Assembly (NCBI RefSeq): GCF_900130075.1
Contig: NZ_LT671418.1
Coordinates: forward strand, 3,348,001 to 3,412,000
Source: Herminiimonas arsenitoxidans
GTDB lineage: Bacteria > Pseudomonadota > Gammaproteobacteria > Burkholderiales > Burkholderiaceae_D
DNA: 64,000 nucleotides
Direction of reading: 5' to 3'
In this document: positions 26,496-36,727 of the stretch, piece after piece
Numbering within the stretch: the first letter of the stretch is position 1
How the letters are laid out: every line of letters begins with the position of its first letter
Notes under the pieces: generated by a model
What the model was told of the DNA's origin: nothing
What the model saw: only the letters and a program-made list of their open reading frames with translations
Database searches by the model: none
Made by a program: the position numbers and the translations under genes

Positions 26496-27113
26496 TTATT
26501 TACGTGTACCAACAACTTCGATTTCTACGCGACGGTTTTGTGCGCGACCAGCTGCTGTTTTGTTTGTAGCGACTGGTTGTTTTTTGCCTTTGCCTTCGGT
26601 GTAGATACGTTTCGAATCAACACCTTTGCCAACCAAGTAGCCTTTAACAGCTTCTGCGCGACGGATCGACAGTTTTTGGTTGTATGCATCGGAACCGATC
26701 GAATCGGTATGACCAACAGCAATGATAACTTCCAGGTTCAAATCGTTGAGTTTGGAAGCCAGATCGTCAAGCTTAGCTTTGCCTTCTGGTTTCAAAACTG
26801 CTTTGTCGAAGTCAAAGAATGCATCAGCTGCAAATGTGACTTTTTCCGAAGTTGGAACTGGTGCAACAACGACAACTGCTGCTGGAGCTGCTGGAGCTGC
26901 TGCGACCAAGGCGCCATCGCAACCAGCAACTGAAGCTGCTGGAGTCCAGTAGCCAGTGTGCCAGCACAGACCGGTCGAGTTGCGAACGATCGTACCGTTA
27001 GTGGCTTGAGCGTAAGCGCTGTTAGGTGTGCTTGCTTTGATGTCTGTTTGTGCTTGTGCAGAGAACGCAACGACCGCGGATGCAGCGAAGACGAGTTTTG
27101 CTAATTTATTCAT
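26496..27113 (-). CDS. ompA: OmpA-family outer-membrane protein
   Basis: 205 residues. Signal peptide MNKLAKLVFAASAVVAFSAQA, then a short N-terminal part with a Cys pair in GLCWHTGYWTPAASVAGCDG, an Ala/Pro/Val-rich linker and a C-terminal OmpA peptidoglycan-binding domain (~95-203: FFDFDKAVLKPEGKAKLD, GHTDSIGSDAYNQKLSIRRA, GRAQNRRVEIEV). The Asp and Arg that contact diaminopimelate are kept. There is no eight-strand barrel, so it is the short OmpA type common in Burkholderiales. A strong GAGGAGA Shine-Dalgarno precedes the start. Its own terminator follows, so it is probably an abundant single-gene transcript. Confidence 0.92.
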   Translation of the reverse strand: MNKLAKLVFAASAVVAFSAQAQTDIKASTPNSAYAQATNGTIVRNSTGLCWHTGYWTPAASVAGCDGALVAAAPAAPAAVVVVAPVPTSEKVTFAADAFFDFDKAVLKPEGKAKLDDLASKLNDLNLEVIIAVGHTDSIGSDAYNQKLSIRRAEAVKGYLVGKGVDSKRIYTEGKGKKQPVATNKTAAGRAQNRRVEIEVVGTRK

Positions 27114-27430
27114 ATTTCTTTCTCCTCTCGAGTGAGATATCCGCAGATTAACCTGCGCAAATTACGTGAATGACATCGGAAATGGATATTAACACGCGCT
27201 TCAACGACCACATGAAACAAAATTGTTCGCATGCAATAGTCTAACTTGCCTCCATTTTGCCACAGCCGATGCGTCCAGCGAACGATTGCCAAATCGACTA
27301 ATTAACGTTTTGTTTAAAGCGTTGTGTTTAAACAACGACTTGCTAAGAAATATTTCCCCTGGCAAAACATTGACCTTTGAACATCAAAAACGTTCATGTT
27401 TTTGAGAAATCTTTGATAAAAAGCACTCTT
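27114..27430. other. 317-bp intergenic region between the two OmpA-like genes
   Basis: Carries the leader and strong Shine-Dalgarno of ompA on the minus strand and an AT-rich stretch (27300-27420) expected to hold its promoter. No gene is supported; the frame at 27223-27405 on the plus strand has no recognisable fold. Confidence 0.5.
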
Positions 27431-28099
27431 TTATTTCGGCAAGTTGTGCATTTCAATTAAAACGCGCCGATTTGGTGCTAAACATGCAACTAGTTTGGTG
27501 CGTTTCAATGTGCTGTCGCAATCCTTGACAGGCTGGCTGGCGCCGACACCGGCAACCTTCATATTGACCGTCACGCCCTTTTTCTTTAGATAGCTGGCAA
27601 CTGCGGCAGCGCGTTTTTCCGATAAAACCTGGTTGGAACGTGCATTGCCCAGCAAATCCGTGTATCCGGTAATCGTCATGCCGCTGGCGCCATTGCATGC
27701 CGTCAGTTTCGGCAGGACATCGTGATCGATGCGGGTTTTAGCCGCTCTATTTAATACAGTCTGATTCAGACCGAAGGTTTGGTCGCTTTCCAGTGCGATA
27801 GTGAAATCGCAAGAATTTGTCGCAATGGCGACTGGTGCTACCTTGCCGTCCAGATGGCTGGCAACATCGGGCGCGGTTGGATTTGGGATCGGTGAAGCTA
27901 GCGCACCGTCGCAACCGGCGACTGCATCGCCCGGCGTCCATGCGCCTGAGCGCCAGCACAGGCCGAAGGCGCTGCGCGTGACTACACCACGGCTATCTTG
28001 AGTGTATGCATTGTTTGTTGGGGCCTGAATATCGGTTTGCGCGGCGACGTAGGATGAGGAAGCGCCAAGCAGCAAGCCAAGGACCACTTTGTTGATCAT
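27431..28099 (-). CDS. Divergent OmpA-family paralogue
   Basis: 222 residues, clearly related to the OmpA protein 317 bp downstream: signal peptide to YVAAQ, then TDIQAP with the paired-Cys motif GLCWRSGAWTPGDAVAGCDG, against TDIKAS and GLCWHTGYWTPAASVAGCDG in the neighbour. The C-terminal OmpA fold is more diverged (GYTDLLGNARSNQVLSEKRA, APNRRVLIEM) but keeps the key Asp and Arg. Three extra cysteines occur (TNSCDF, LTACNG, KDCD) plus one in VACLA. It probably arose by tandem duplication and drifted. It is divergent from gyrA and read in the same direction as ompA, from its own promoter. Confidence 0.88.
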   Translation of the reverse strand: MINKVVLGLLLGASSSYVAAQTDIQAPTNNAYTQDSRGVVTRSAFGLCWRSGAWTPGDAVAGCDGALASPIPNPTAPDVASHLDGKVAPVAIATNSCDFTIALESDQTFGLNQTVLNRAAKTRIDHDVLPKLTACNGASGMTITGYTDLLGNARSNQVLSEKRAAAVASYLKKKGVTVNMKVAGVGASQPVKDCDSTLKRTKLVACLAPNRRVLIEMHNLPK

Positions 28100-28350
28100 G
28101 TTTTTCTCTTGTTAAGGGATGAGGGCTGAAAAATAGGCATATTTTTAACAGTCAGCATTTAAACATATTTTCTTCACACTACGTGGCTGCAATGGCTACC
28201 GCGGCGAAAGCTCCTGGATTGCCGAAAGCGGGGAAGAGAGGGCGCTGCCGTGTTAAAATCTTACGATTTGCCGGATCGCCCGTTACTAAGCATTAATGCT
28301 TAAGCGATTCTTCATTCAAAACCCCTAGCCAAAGACCAGACGAACCGCCA

Positions 28351-30966
28351 ATGGATCAATTCGCTAAAGAAACAATCCCTATTTCACTCGAAGAAGAGAT
28401 GCGCAAGAGTTACCTTGATTACGCAATGAGCGTAATCGTAGGCCGCGCATTGCCCGATGTGCGCGACGGCTTGAAGCCAGTGCATCGCCGGGTGTTGTTT
28501 GCCATGCATGAGATGAACAATGTGTGGAATCGCCCGTTCGTAAAGTGCGCACGTGTGGTCGGTGAGACCATGGGTAAATACCATCCACACGGTGACGCGT
28601 CGATTTACGACACGCTGGTGCGTATGGCTCAGCCATTTTCGCTGCGTTACATGTTGGTCGATGGCCAGGGTAACTTCGGTTCCATCGACGGCGATAATGC
28701 CGCTGCGATGCGTTATACCGAGTGCCGCTTGGATAAGATCGCTGGCGAATTGCTGGCTGATCTGGACAAGGAAACCGTCGATTTCGTGCCTAACTATGAC
28801 GGCAAGGAAAAGGAACCATCGGTACTGCCGACGCGTATCCCTAACCTGCTGATCAACGGCTCGTCCGGTATCGCGGTCGGTATGGCGACGAATATCCCGC
28901 CGCACAATATTACTGAAGTCATTGATGGCGCTTTGCATGTATTGCGTAATGCAGATGCGACGGTCGATGAACTGATTGAAATCATCCCGGCACCAGATTT
29001 CCCTACGGGCGGCATCATTTATGGTGTGTCCGGTGTGCGCGATGGTTATCGCACTGGTCGCGGTCGCGTGGTGATGCGTGCGAAGACGCACTTCGAAGAA
29101 TTCGGCAAGGAAAACCGCGCCGCGATCATCGTCGACGAGTTGCCGTACCAGGTAAACAAGAAGTCGCTGCTGGAACGCATTGCAGAATTGGTGCGTGACA
29201 AGAAGCTCGACGGTATCTCCGATATTCGCGACGAATCCGATAAATCGGGTATGCGTGTCGTGATCGAGTTGAAGCGTAATGAAGTGCCGGAAGTTGTACT
29301 GAACAATCTGTACAAACAGACTCAGTTGCAAGATACCTTCGGTATGAACATGGTCGCGTTGGTTGATGGTCAGCCGAAGTTGCTGAACCTGAAGCAGATG
29401 CTGGAATGCTTCCTGTCGCATCGTCGCGAAGTTGTTACGCGTCGTACCGTATTTGAATTGCGCAAAGCGCGCGAACGCGGTCACGTACTGGAAGGCTTGG
29501 CAGTTGCATTGGCCAACATCGATGATTTCATTGCGATCATCAAGGCTGCGCCTACACCACCAGTGGCTAAAGTTGATTTGATGTCGCGTGCCTGGGATTC
29601 GTCCGTGGTGCGTGAAATGCTGGCGCGTACCGGCGAAGAAGGCGTCGGTGGTGTGAATGCCTTCCGTCCGGAAAACCTGCCTAAGCATTATGGTATTCAG
29701 CCTGATGGTTTGTACAAGCTGTCCGACGATCAAGCACAGGAAATTTTGCAGATGCGTCTGCAACGCTTGACCGGTCTGGAACAAGACAAGATCGTCAATG
29801 AATACAAAGAAGTGATGTCGCAAATCGCCGATCTGCTGGATATCTTGGCGAAGCCTGAGCGTGTCACCGTCATCATCACTGATGAACTGACGGTAGCGAA
29901 AAATGAATACGGCATCGGTAATAAAGATGAACGTCGTTCGACCATCGAACTGAACGCAACTGATCTCGGCACTGAAGATTTGATCACGCCGCAAGATATG
30001 GTTGTGACCTTGTCGCATACCGGTTACATGAAATCGCAGCCGATTTCTGAATACCGCGCGCAAAAGCGTGGCGGTCGCGGCAAGCAAGCGATGGCAACCA
30101 AGGAAGACGATTGGATCGATCAACTCTTCATCGCCAATACGCATGACTACATTCTTTGCTTCAGCAATCGTGGTCGTTTGTACTGGTTGAAAGTATGGGA
30201 AGTGCCGCAAGGTTCGCGCAACTCGCGCGGCAAGCCTATCGTCAATATGTTCCCGTTGCAGGATGGCGAAAAAATCACCGTGATCTTGCCGATCTCCGGC
30301 GAGAACCGTACTTTCCCTGAAGATCATTACATCTTCATGGCAACCAGTCTCGGTACCGTGAAGAAAACATCGCTCAGCGATTTCAGCAATCCACGTAAGG
30401 CCGGCATCATCGCGGTCGATCTGGATGATGGCGACTTCCTGATCGGTGCTGCACTGACCGACGGCAAGCACGATGTCATGTTGTTCTCCGATTCCGGTAA
30501 GGCAGTGCGCTTTGACGAAAACGATGTGCGTCCTATGGGTCGTACGGCACGTGGCGTACGCGGTATGAATCTGGAAGAAGGCCAACAGGTTATCGCCTTG
30601 CTGGTTGCAGAGAATGAGCAGCAATCAGTTCTGACCGCGACTGAAAATGGTTACGGCAAACGTACGCCGATTACTGAATACACACGTCATGGCCGTGGTA
30701 CCAAAGGCATGATTGCGATTCAGACTAGCGAACGTAACGGCAAAGTAGTAGCTGCGACTTTGGTAGAAGCTGCTGATGAAATCATGCTGATTACGACCGG
30801 TGGCGTATTGATACGCACCCGTGTTGCAGAAATCCGCGAAATGGGTCGTGCGACACAAGGCGTGACTCTGATTGCTGTCGAAGACGGCACCAAGCTGAGC
30901 GGCCTGCAACGCATACTTGAATCAGATATTGAAGAAGATCAATCCGGGGCGGAGGAAGCAGAATAA
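28351..30966 (+). CDS. gyrA: DNA gyrase subunit A
   Basis: 871 residues. N-terminal breakage-reunion domain with catalytic Tyr122 in [10 protein letters not shown], and a C-terminal beta-pinwheel containing the GyrA box QKRGGRG (~residue 570) that wraps DNA for supercoiling. With GyrB it introduces negative supercoils using ATP. The quinolone-determining region reads [11 protein letters not shown], giving Ala at position 83 (Ser in E. coli) and the normal Asp87. It heads the plus-strand block; serC follows with a one-base overlap (TAATG), so gyrA-serC are co-transcribed and coupled. Confidence 0.98.
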   Translation: MDQFAKETIPISLEEEMRKSYLDYAMSVIVGRALPDVRDGLKPVHRRVLFAMHEMNNVWNRPFVKCARVVGETMGKYHPHGDASIYDTLVRMAQPFSLRYMLVDGQGNFGSIDGDNAAAMRYTECRLDKIAGELLADLDKETVDFVPNYDGKEKEPSVLPTRIPNLLINGSSGIAVGMATNIPPHNITEVIDGALHVLRNADATVDELIEIIPAPDFPTGGIIYGVSGVRDGYRTGRGRVVMRAKTHFEEFGKENRAAIIVDELPYQVNKKSLLERIAELVRDKKLDGISDIRDESDKSGMRVVIELKRNEVPEVVLNNLYKQTQLQDTFGMNMVALVDGQPKLLNLKQMLECFLSHRREVVTRRTVFELRKARERGHVLEGLAVALANIDDFIAIIKAAPTPPVAKVDLMSRAWDSSVVREMLARTGEEGVGGVNAFRPENLPKHYGIQPDGLYKLSDDQAQEILQMRLQRLTGLEQDKIVNEYKEVMSQIADLLDILAKPERVTVIITDELTVAKNEYGIGNKDERRSTIELNATDLGTEDLITPQDMVVTLSHTGYMKSQPISEYRAQKRGGRGKQAMATKEDDWIDQLFIANTHDYILCFSNRGRLYWLKVWEVPQGSRNSRGKPIVNMFPLQDGEKITVILPISGENRTFPEDHYIFMATSLGTVKKTSLSDFSNPRKAGIIAVDLDDGDFLIGAALTDGKHDVMLFSDSGKAVRFDENDVRPMGRTARGVRGMNLEEGQQVIALLVAENEQQSVLTATENGYGKRTPITEYTRHGRGTKGMIAIQTSERNGKVVAATLVEAADEIMLITTGGVLIRTRVAEIREMGRATQGVTLIAVEDGTKLSGLQRILESDIEEDQSGAEEAE

Positions 30967-32057
30967 TGAAGCGTGTGTTTAACTTTTCGCCGGGGCCAGC
31001 TGCATTGCCAAAAGAAGTAATCCAGCAGGCTGCGGATGAAATGACGAATTGGAGAGATAGCGGTTTGTCCGTGATGGAAATGAGTCATCGCGGTAAGGAA
31101 TTTACAGAGATCCTGGAAACAACCAAGAACGATTTGCGTGCTTTGTTGGCAGTCCCGGATAACTACAAAATTCTGTTGATGCAAGGTGGCGCGATTGCTG
31201 AAAATGCGATTGTTCCCATGAACTTGGTCGGCAAAAAATCGCAGCCTGCAACTATCGATTTCGTTAACACCGGACATTGGTCTGCCAAGACTATTCATGA
31301 AGCGCACAAGTACGCAAAAGTGAATGTCGCCGCATCGTCGGAAGACAAGAACTTCACCTATGTCCCTGCGCGCGACACCTGGAAGCTGACGCCTGATGCA
31401 GCCTACGTGCATATCTGCACGAATGAAACCATAGGCGGCGTCGAGTTCGACTACACGCCGGATGTTGGCAATGTGCCTTTGGTGGCAGATATGTCGTCCA
31501 ATATCTTGTCGCGTGAAATCGATATTTCGAAATACGCTGTGGTCTACGCTGGCGCGCAAAAGAATATCGGTCCTGCAGGTTTGACTATCGTGATCGCACG
31601 TGAAGATATGCTGGGTCATGCGTTGCCGATTTGCCCATCCGCATTTGACTGGAAAGAAGTGGCTGACCATGACTCCATGTTCAACACACCTCCGACCTAT
31701 CCTATCTACATCGCCGGTTTGGTTTTTGCCAATCTGCGTCGTTTGGGCGGTGTTGCAGCGATGGAGAAAATCAATATCGAAAAATCGACATTGATGTACA
31801 ACTATCTTGATTCGACCGATTTTTATAAAAACTCGGTATCGATTGCGAACCGTTCGCGCATGAATGTACCGTTTGTGTTGCATGATGCATCCTTGGATGC
31901 AAAATTCCTGGCTGAAGCAGCGCAAAACGATCTGGTGCAACTTAAAGGTCATAGTTCAGTCGGCGGCATGCGTGCGTCGATCTATAACGCGATGCCGCTT
32001 GAAGGTGTGCAAAAGCTGGTCGCGTTCATGAAAGACTTCGAGAAAAAGTACGGCTGA
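30966..32057 (+). CDS. serC: Phosphoserine aminotransferase
   Basis: 363 residues, class V PLP aminotransferase. It starts with the signature FNFSPGPAALPKEVI, has SVMEMSHRGKEF and MQGGAIAENA, and the PLP lysine lies in YAGAQKNIGPAGLT. SerC converts 3-phosphohydroxypyruvate and glutamate to phosphoserine, and acts in pyridoxal phosphate synthesis. The ATG shares its A with the gyrA stop. It sits just upstream of the aromatic genes, the usual order in betaproteobacteria. Confidence 0.98.
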   Translation: MKRVFNFSPGPAALPKEVIQQAADEMTNWRDSGLSVMEMSHRGKEFTEILETTKNDLRALLAVPDNYKILLMQGGAIAENAIVPMNLVGKKSQPATIDFVNTGHWSAKTIHEAHKYAKVNVAASSEDKNFTYVPARDTWKLTPDAAYVHICTNETIGGVEFDYTPDVGNVPLVADMSSNILSREIDISKYAVVYAGAQKNIGPAGLTIVIAREDMLGHALPICPSAFDWKEVADHDSMFNTPPTYPIYIAGLVFANLRRLGGVAAMEKINIEKSTLMYNYLDSTDFYKNSVSIANRSRMNVPFVLHDASLDAKFLAEAAQNDLVQLKGHSSVGGMRASIYNAMPLEGVQKLVAFMKDFEKKYG

Positions 32058-32090
32058 TTTTTATTCAAATAAAAGATTGTTTGCATAACT

Positions 32091-33167
32091 ATGACGACCG
32101 ACGACAAGCTCAAACCACTGCGTGAACAGATCGATGCGATCGATGCGCAAATTCTCGATTTACTGAATCGGCGCGCACGCGTCGCGCAGGAAGTCGGCCA
32201 CGTCAAGGCGGAGACCAACGCACCGGTCTTCCGTCCTGAGCGCGAAGCACAAGTGTTGCGCAGCGTGGCAGAACGCAACCCAGGGCCTTTGCTCGATACG
32301 GATATTCAAACCGTGTTCCGTGAAGTGATGTCGGCTTGTCGCGCACTGGAAAAACGCGTGACGGTTGCCTATCTTGGTCCAGTTGGCACTTTCAGCGAAC
32401 AAGCGGTTTATCAGCAATTTGGTCGTGCAGTTGATGCGATGCCATGTGCGTCCATTGATGAAGTCTTCCGTGCAACGGAAGCTGGCACTGCCGACTTCGG
32501 CGTCGTACCTATCGAGAATTCGTCGGAAGGCGTGATCAATCGTACCCTCGACTTATTGTTGCAAACGACGTTGACCATCAGCGGCGAAGTATCGATACAG
32601 GTGAATCACAGCTTGATGACACGCACCGGTTCCATGACCGGCGTGAAAACCATCTGTGCGCATTCGCAGGCACTGGCGCAATGCCAAGTCTGGTTGAATC
32701 AAAATTACCCGAATATCGAACGCATGGCAGTTGCTTCCAATGGTGAAGCAGCGCGTCTGGCCGGTGAAGATCCAAGCATCGCTGCCATCGCCAGCGAAAT
32801 CGCCGGGCAAAAATACAATCTGCAAGTCATCAAAGCACACATACAGGATGATCCGCACAATCGCACGCGCTTTGCGGTGATCGGTCGCCTGCAGACCTCT
32901 GCCAGCGGTAAAGATCAAACCTCATTGGTATTGTCGGTGCCGAACAAGGCGGGTGCTGTCTATAACTTGCTCGCACCTTTGGCCAAGCATGGCGTATCGA
33001 TGACGCGTTTCGAATCGCGTCCGGCACGCATGGGTACGTGGGAATATTATTTCTACGTCGATGTGGAAGGCCATCTGCAAGACGCCAAGGTTGAAAATGC
33101 CTTGAAAGAATTAAAAGACAACGCAGCATTTTTTAAAGTGCTGGGTTCGTATCCATTCAGTTTGTGA
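32091..33167 (+). CDS. pheA: Bifunctional chorismate mutase/prephenate dehydratase (P-protein)
   Basis: 358 residues. N-terminal AroQ chorismate mutase (~1-85, LREQIDAIDAQILDLLNRRA), prephenate dehydratase (~93-270, VAYLGPVGTFSEQA and NRTRFAVIG with the catalytic TRF) and a C-terminal ACT domain (~280-358, SLVLSVPNKAGAVYNLL, FESRPARMGTWEYYFYVD). The ESRP motif is the phenylalanine-binding site for feedback inhibition. It makes phenylpyruvate from chorismate. It lies 33 bp after serC, in the same unit. Confidence 0.98.
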   Translation: MTTDDKLKPLREQIDAIDAQILDLLNRRARVAQEVGHVKAETNAPVFRPEREAQVLRSVAERNPGPLLDTDIQTVFREVMSACRALEKRVTVAYLGPVGTFSEQAVYQQFGRAVDAMPCASIDEVFRATEAGTADFGVVPIENSSEGVINRTLDLLLQTTLTISGEVSIQVNHSLMTRTGSMTGVKTICAHSQALAQCQVWLNQNYPNIERMAVASNGEAARLAGEDPSIAAIASEIAGQKYNLQVIKAHIQDDPHNRTRFAVIGRLQTSASGKDQTSLVLSVPNKAGAVYNLLAPLAKHGVSMTRFESRPARMGTWEYYFYVDVEGHLQDAKVENALKELKDNAAFFKVLGSYPFSL

Positions 33168-33233
33168 TGTGTTGCGGACGCTGCTTGGCGGTGTCCGACT
33201 TTGCCTCAGACGTGATTTATTTTGGAATCTTCT

Positions 33234-34340
33234 ATGTCAATTAAGTTTGGTCCTGACTACGTTCGTGCGATTGCGCCTTATCAGGGCGGCCGTCCGATTG
33301 CTGAAGTCGCGCGTGAATTCGGCCTCGATGAAGCAAAAATCGTCAAACTCGCTTCGAATGAAAATCCTCTCGGTATGCCTGAGTCTGCCAAGCAGGCGAT
33401 GGCTGCAGCAATAGCCGATGCCGGTCGCTATCCAGATGGAAACGGCTTCGCATTAAAAGCGGCGATTACGGCTAAATACGGTGTGCCTGCTGAGTGGATT
33501 ACCTTGGGCAACGGCAGCAATGACATTCTTGAATTGGCCGCGCATGCCTTTGTGCAGCCTGGTCAATCGGTGATCTATGCGCAGTACTCATTTGCGGTTT
33601 ATCCATTGGCGACGCAAGCTGTTGGTGGTCGCTCACTGGTGATTGCAGCCAAGGATTTCGGGCACGATTTGGATGCGATGGCGGATGCGATTGAAGCGGA
33701 TACGCGTTTGATTTTTGTCGCTAATCCAAATAATCCAACCGGCACCTTTATTCCGGGTGCTGAGATTGAAGCTTTCCTCAAGCGCGTGCCACCAGATGTG
33801 GTGGTAATACTGGATGAGGCTTATACCGAATTCCTCGCGCCGGAGCAGCAATATGACTCCATCGGCTGGGTTGCGCAGTATCCGAACTTGCTGGTTTCCC
33901 GTTCCATGTCCAAGGTCTACGGTCTGGCCGGTTTGCGTATTGGTTATGGCATTGCGCAGGCTGGCATTACCGATTTGCTGAACCGTATACGTCAGCCTTT
34001 CAATGTGAACTCGCTGGCGCAAGCCGCCGCGATCGCTGCCTTGAATGACCATGCTTTCGTACAAAAAAGTGCGCAGCTGAATGCCGCTGGTTATCGCCAG
34101 TTGACGCAGGCTTTCGATGAATTGAAGCTACGCTATTTGCCATCTTCCGGCAACTTTGTCATGGTCAAGGTTGGCGATGATGATGGTGCGGGTGCACGCG
34201 TCAATCTGGCTTTGCTGAAACAGGGCGTGATCGTGCGTCCGGTTGGCAACTATGGTTTGCCGCAATGGTTGCGCATATCCATAGGACTGGAAGAAGAAAA
34301 CGCGATCTTTATCGCTGCTCTGAAAAAAGCTCTGGCCTGA
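33234..34340 (+). CDS. hisC: Histidinol-phosphate/aromatic aminotransferase
   Basis: 368 residues, class I/II PLP aminotransferase. FGPDYVRAIAPYQGGRPI is the family start; KLASNENPLG, NPNNPTG, DEAYTEF and SRSMSKVYGLAGLRIGYG carry the substrate and PLP contacts, the last with the Schiff-base Lys. ATG 33234 is preferred to a TTG 12 bp upstream. Between pheA and tyrA the enzyme is likely to transaminate phenylpyruvate or hydroxyphenylpyruvate as well as, or instead of, imidazole acetol phosphate; HisC2-type paralogues do this in related bacteria. Which role dominates cannot be read from the sequence. Confidence 0.93.
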   Translation: MSIKFGPDYVRAIAPYQGGRPIAEVAREFGLDEAKIVKLASNENPLGMPESAKQAMAAAIADAGRYPDGNGFALKAAITAKYGVPAEWITLGNGSNDILELAAHAFVQPGQSVIYAQYSFAVYPLATQAVGGRSLVIAAKDFGHDLDAMADAIEADTRLIFVANPNNPTGTFIPGAEIEAFLKRVPPDVVVILDEAYTEFLAPEQQYDSIGWVAQYPNLLVSRSMSKVYGLAGLRIGYGIAQAGITDLLNRIRQPFNVNSLAQAAAIAALNDHAFVQKSAQLNAAGYRQLTQAFDELKLRYLPSSGNFVMVKVGDDDGAGARVNLALLKQGVIVRPVGNYGLPQWLRISIGLEEENAIFIAALKKALA

Positions 34341-34404
34341 TTTTTACAGTATTTATCTCAGTTCGTTTCTAAGCTGAACCGATCAACCGTTTTCTTGTGC
34401 TCTC

Positions 34405-35310
34405 GTGCTTAAAAAAATCGTCATCTTTGGAGTAGGTTTGATCGGTGGATCGTTTGCGCGCGCTTTGCGCCAAGCGGACGCGGTCGAACAAATCGTGGGT
34501 GTGGGCCGCACTGCGGCGCCTCTGCAACGTGCCAAAGAGTTGGGCATTATCGATGTCGCCAGTACTTCAGTGGAAGAAGCATTGCGTGATGCCGACTTGG
34601 TATTGTTGGCAGCGCCGGTAGCGCAAACGGCCGCCATTCTGAAGTCGATCAAGCCGTATTTGCAGGCGGGTACTGTCGTGACCGATGCAGGCAGTATCAA
34701 GGGTGAAGTCGTTGCGACTGCGCGTGCAGTACTAGGTGAGAAGATTGCGCAATTCGTCCCTGGGCATCCGATTGCAGGATTGGAAGCGAATGGACCGGAA
34801 GCTGCGATTGCCGATCTATATGTAGGCAAGAAGGTTGTGTTGACGCCTTTGGCCGAGAATTCGGCTGCTGACGTCGCATTGGTGGCGCAAGCTTGGCAGC
34901 AATGCGGTGCGATCATCCATCAGCTGACGCCAGAAAATCACGATGCTGTGTTTGCTGCGGTCAGTCATTTGCCGCACTTGCTGGCGTATGCCTTGGTGGA
35001 CGATATTGCGAACAAGCCGCATGCCGATTTATTGTTCCAATATGCGGCTAGCGGTTTCCGTGACTTCACACGTATTGCCGGTTCTTCGCCGGAAATGTGG
35101 CGCGATATCAGTCTGTCGAATCAAGATGCAATATTAAATGAGCTGGACGCATACATCGCTCAGTTGACGCGCTTCCGTGCGCAGTTGGCGGCGAAAGATG
35201 GCGAAGCAATGCAGGCAATGTTTGCGAATGCACAGCGTGCGCGCCAGAACTGGCAGCGCAGCATAGAAACGGCTGAACCTCCTCAGCCCAAACCAGATGG
35301 CGATGAATGA
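34405..35310 (+). CDS. tyrA: Prephenate dehydrogenase
   Basis: 301 residues, starting with GTG. NAD(P)-binding Rossmann motif [17 protein letters not shown] at the N-terminus, DAGSIKGEV, and the conserved PGHPIAG and [13 protein letters not shown] helix of prephenate dehydrogenases. It lacks fused mutase or ACT domains, so it is the short monofunctional type. It makes 4-hydroxyphenylpyruvate for tyrosine (or arogenate oxidation if it is a cyclohexadienyl type). The end overlaps aroA by four bases (ATGA). Confidence 0.96.
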   Translation: MLKKIVIFGVGLIGGSFARALRQADAVEQIVGVGRTAAPLQRAKELGIIDVASTSVEEALRDADLVLLAAPVAQTAAILKSIKPYLQAGTVVTDAGSIKGEVVATARAVLGEKIAQFVPGHPIAGLEANGPEAAIADLYVGKKVVLTPLAENSAADVALVAQAWQQCGAIIHQLTPENHDAVFAAVSHLPHLLAYALVDDIANKPHADLLFQYAASGFRDFTRIAGSSPEMWRDISLSNQDAILNELDAYIAQLTRFRAQLAAKDGEAMQAMFANAQRARQNWQRSIETAEPPQPKPDGDE

Positions 35311-36632
35311 AACACTATCCGCATTATCTTGATCTGAAACCGGCAATGCACGCGAAAGGCGTGGTGCGTTTGCCTGGTTCTAAAAGTATTTCCAATCGTA
35401 CTTTGCTGTTGGCTGCGCTGGCGAACGGTACGACTCACATCAAGGATTTACTCGCTTCCGACGATACGCATGTGATGCTGATGGCTTTGCAAAAGCTAGG
35501 CGTCAAATGGGAACAAATCGGCGAGTCGCAGGATTATGTCGTGCACGGCGTGAACGGCGTTTTCCCTGTACATCAGGCTGATTTGTTCATGGGTAATGCT
35601 GGTACCGCCATTCGTCCGTTGACGGCAGCATTGGCTGTTACTGGGGGCGATTACACACTGCATGGCGTAGCGCGTATGCACGAACGTCCTATCGGTGATT
35701 TGGTCGATGCCTTGAATGCCATCGGTACGCATATCGAATACACCGGTGAGCCGGGCTATCCGCCACTGCATATCCAACGCAGTCTTATTCATGCACATCA
35801 GATGTCGGTGCGCGGCAATGTGTCCAGCCAATTTCTGACTGCATTGTTAATGGCTGCGCCTTTGATGGCGCGCGAGCAGGATGTAACGATCACCGTGATC
35901 GGTGAACTGATTTCCAAGCCGTATATTGAAATTACGCTGAACCTGATTCAACGCTTTGGCGTAGAAGTACAGCGCAATGGCTGGCAGACGTTCACGATTA
36001 AAGCAGGGCAGCGTTATGTCAGTCCTGGCACCATTCATGTGGAAGGTGATGCTTCATCGGCATCCTACTTCCTTGCGGCCGGTGCGATTGCTGGTGGTCC
36101 GGTGCGTGTCGAAGGCGTGGGTAAAAACAGTATTCAAGGCGATGTGCGTTTTGTTGAAGCGCTGGAACAAATGGGCGCGACCATACGCATGGGTGACAAC
36201 TGGATAGAAGCGGAATCGAATGGCGTCTTGCGCGCGATCGATGCCGATTTCAATCACATCCCTGATGCTGCAATGACGATTGCGGTTGCCGCTCTGTATG
36301 CCGACGGTCCTAGTACTTTGCGTAATATCGCCAGTTGGCGCGTGAAGGAAACCGATCGCATCAGCGCAATGGCGACTGAATTGCGCAAGTTGGGTGCGAT
36401 TGTGGAAGAGGGTGACGACTACCTGAAGGTAACGCCGCCGGCAGAGATACAAGCAGCAGCGATCGATACTTACGATGATCACAGGATGGCGATGTGCTTT
36501 TCGCTGGCGACGCTGGATGGCGCTGCGCGTCGTGGTAACAGGGTGCGTATCAACGATCCGCAATGTGTGGCCAAGACTTTCCCTGAGTACTTCGAGGCCT
36601 TTGCCAAGATTGCCGAAGACAGCTTGTTTTAA
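35307..36632 (+). CDS. aroA: EPSP synthase (3-phosphoshikimate 1-carboxyvinyltransferase)
   Basis: 441 residues. [20 protein letters not shown] is the shikimate-phosphate site, [14 protein letters not shown] and the Arg-rich [13 protein letters not shown] the PEP site, and [14 protein letters not shown] the C-terminal signature. The NAGTAIRPL sequence is of the class I (glyphosate-sensitive) type. It catalyses the sixth step of the shikimate pathway. Translation is coupled to tyrA through ATGA. A stem-loop follows just after the stop. Confidence 0.97.
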   Translation: MKHYPHYLDLKPAMHAKGVVRLPGSKSISNRTLLLAALANGTTHIKDLLASDDTHVMLMALQKLGVKWEQIGESQDYVVHGVNGVFPVHQADLFMGNAGTAIRPLTAALAVTGGDYTLHGVARMHERPIGDLVDALNAIGTHIEYTGEPGYPPLHIQRSLIHAHQMSVRGNVSSQFLTALLMAAPLMAREQDVTITVIGELISKPYIEITLNLIQRFGVEVQRNGWQTFTIKAGQRYVSPGTIHVEGDASSASYFLAAGAIAGGPVRVEGVGKNSIQGDVRFVEALEQMGATIRMGDNWIEAESNGVLRAIDADFNHIPDAAMTIAVAALYADGPSTLRNIASWRVKETDRISAMATELRKLGAIVEEGDDYLKVTPPAEIQAAAIDTYDDHRMAMCFSLATLDGAARRGNRVRINDPQCVAKTFPEYFEAFAKIAEDSLF

Positions 36633-36637
36633 TGCGT

Positions 36638-36662
36638 GGCGAGATGCAGCAATCATCTCGCC
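36638..36662 (+). terminator. Stem-loop between aroA and cmk
   Basis: Perfect 9-bp stem GGCGAGATG/CATCTCGCC with a 7-nt loop, starting 6 bp after the aroA stop. It is followed by ATGAATTTATTTCTCC rather than a clean T-run. It may be a weak or partial terminator that lowers cmk expression, or an mRNA-stabilising hairpin. Confidence 0.5.
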
Positions 36663-36727
36663 ATGAATTTATTTCTCCCAACGACTCTGGTTCTGCGCCT
36701 TAGTTGTATTTTTGACACACTCCTGAA

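Noticed and set aside
28384..30624. 746-codon open frame on the minus strand opposite gyrA
   Set aside because: It lies wholly antisense to gyrA, its translation is rich in His/Arg/Ile with no family features, and its openness follows from gyrA codon bias.
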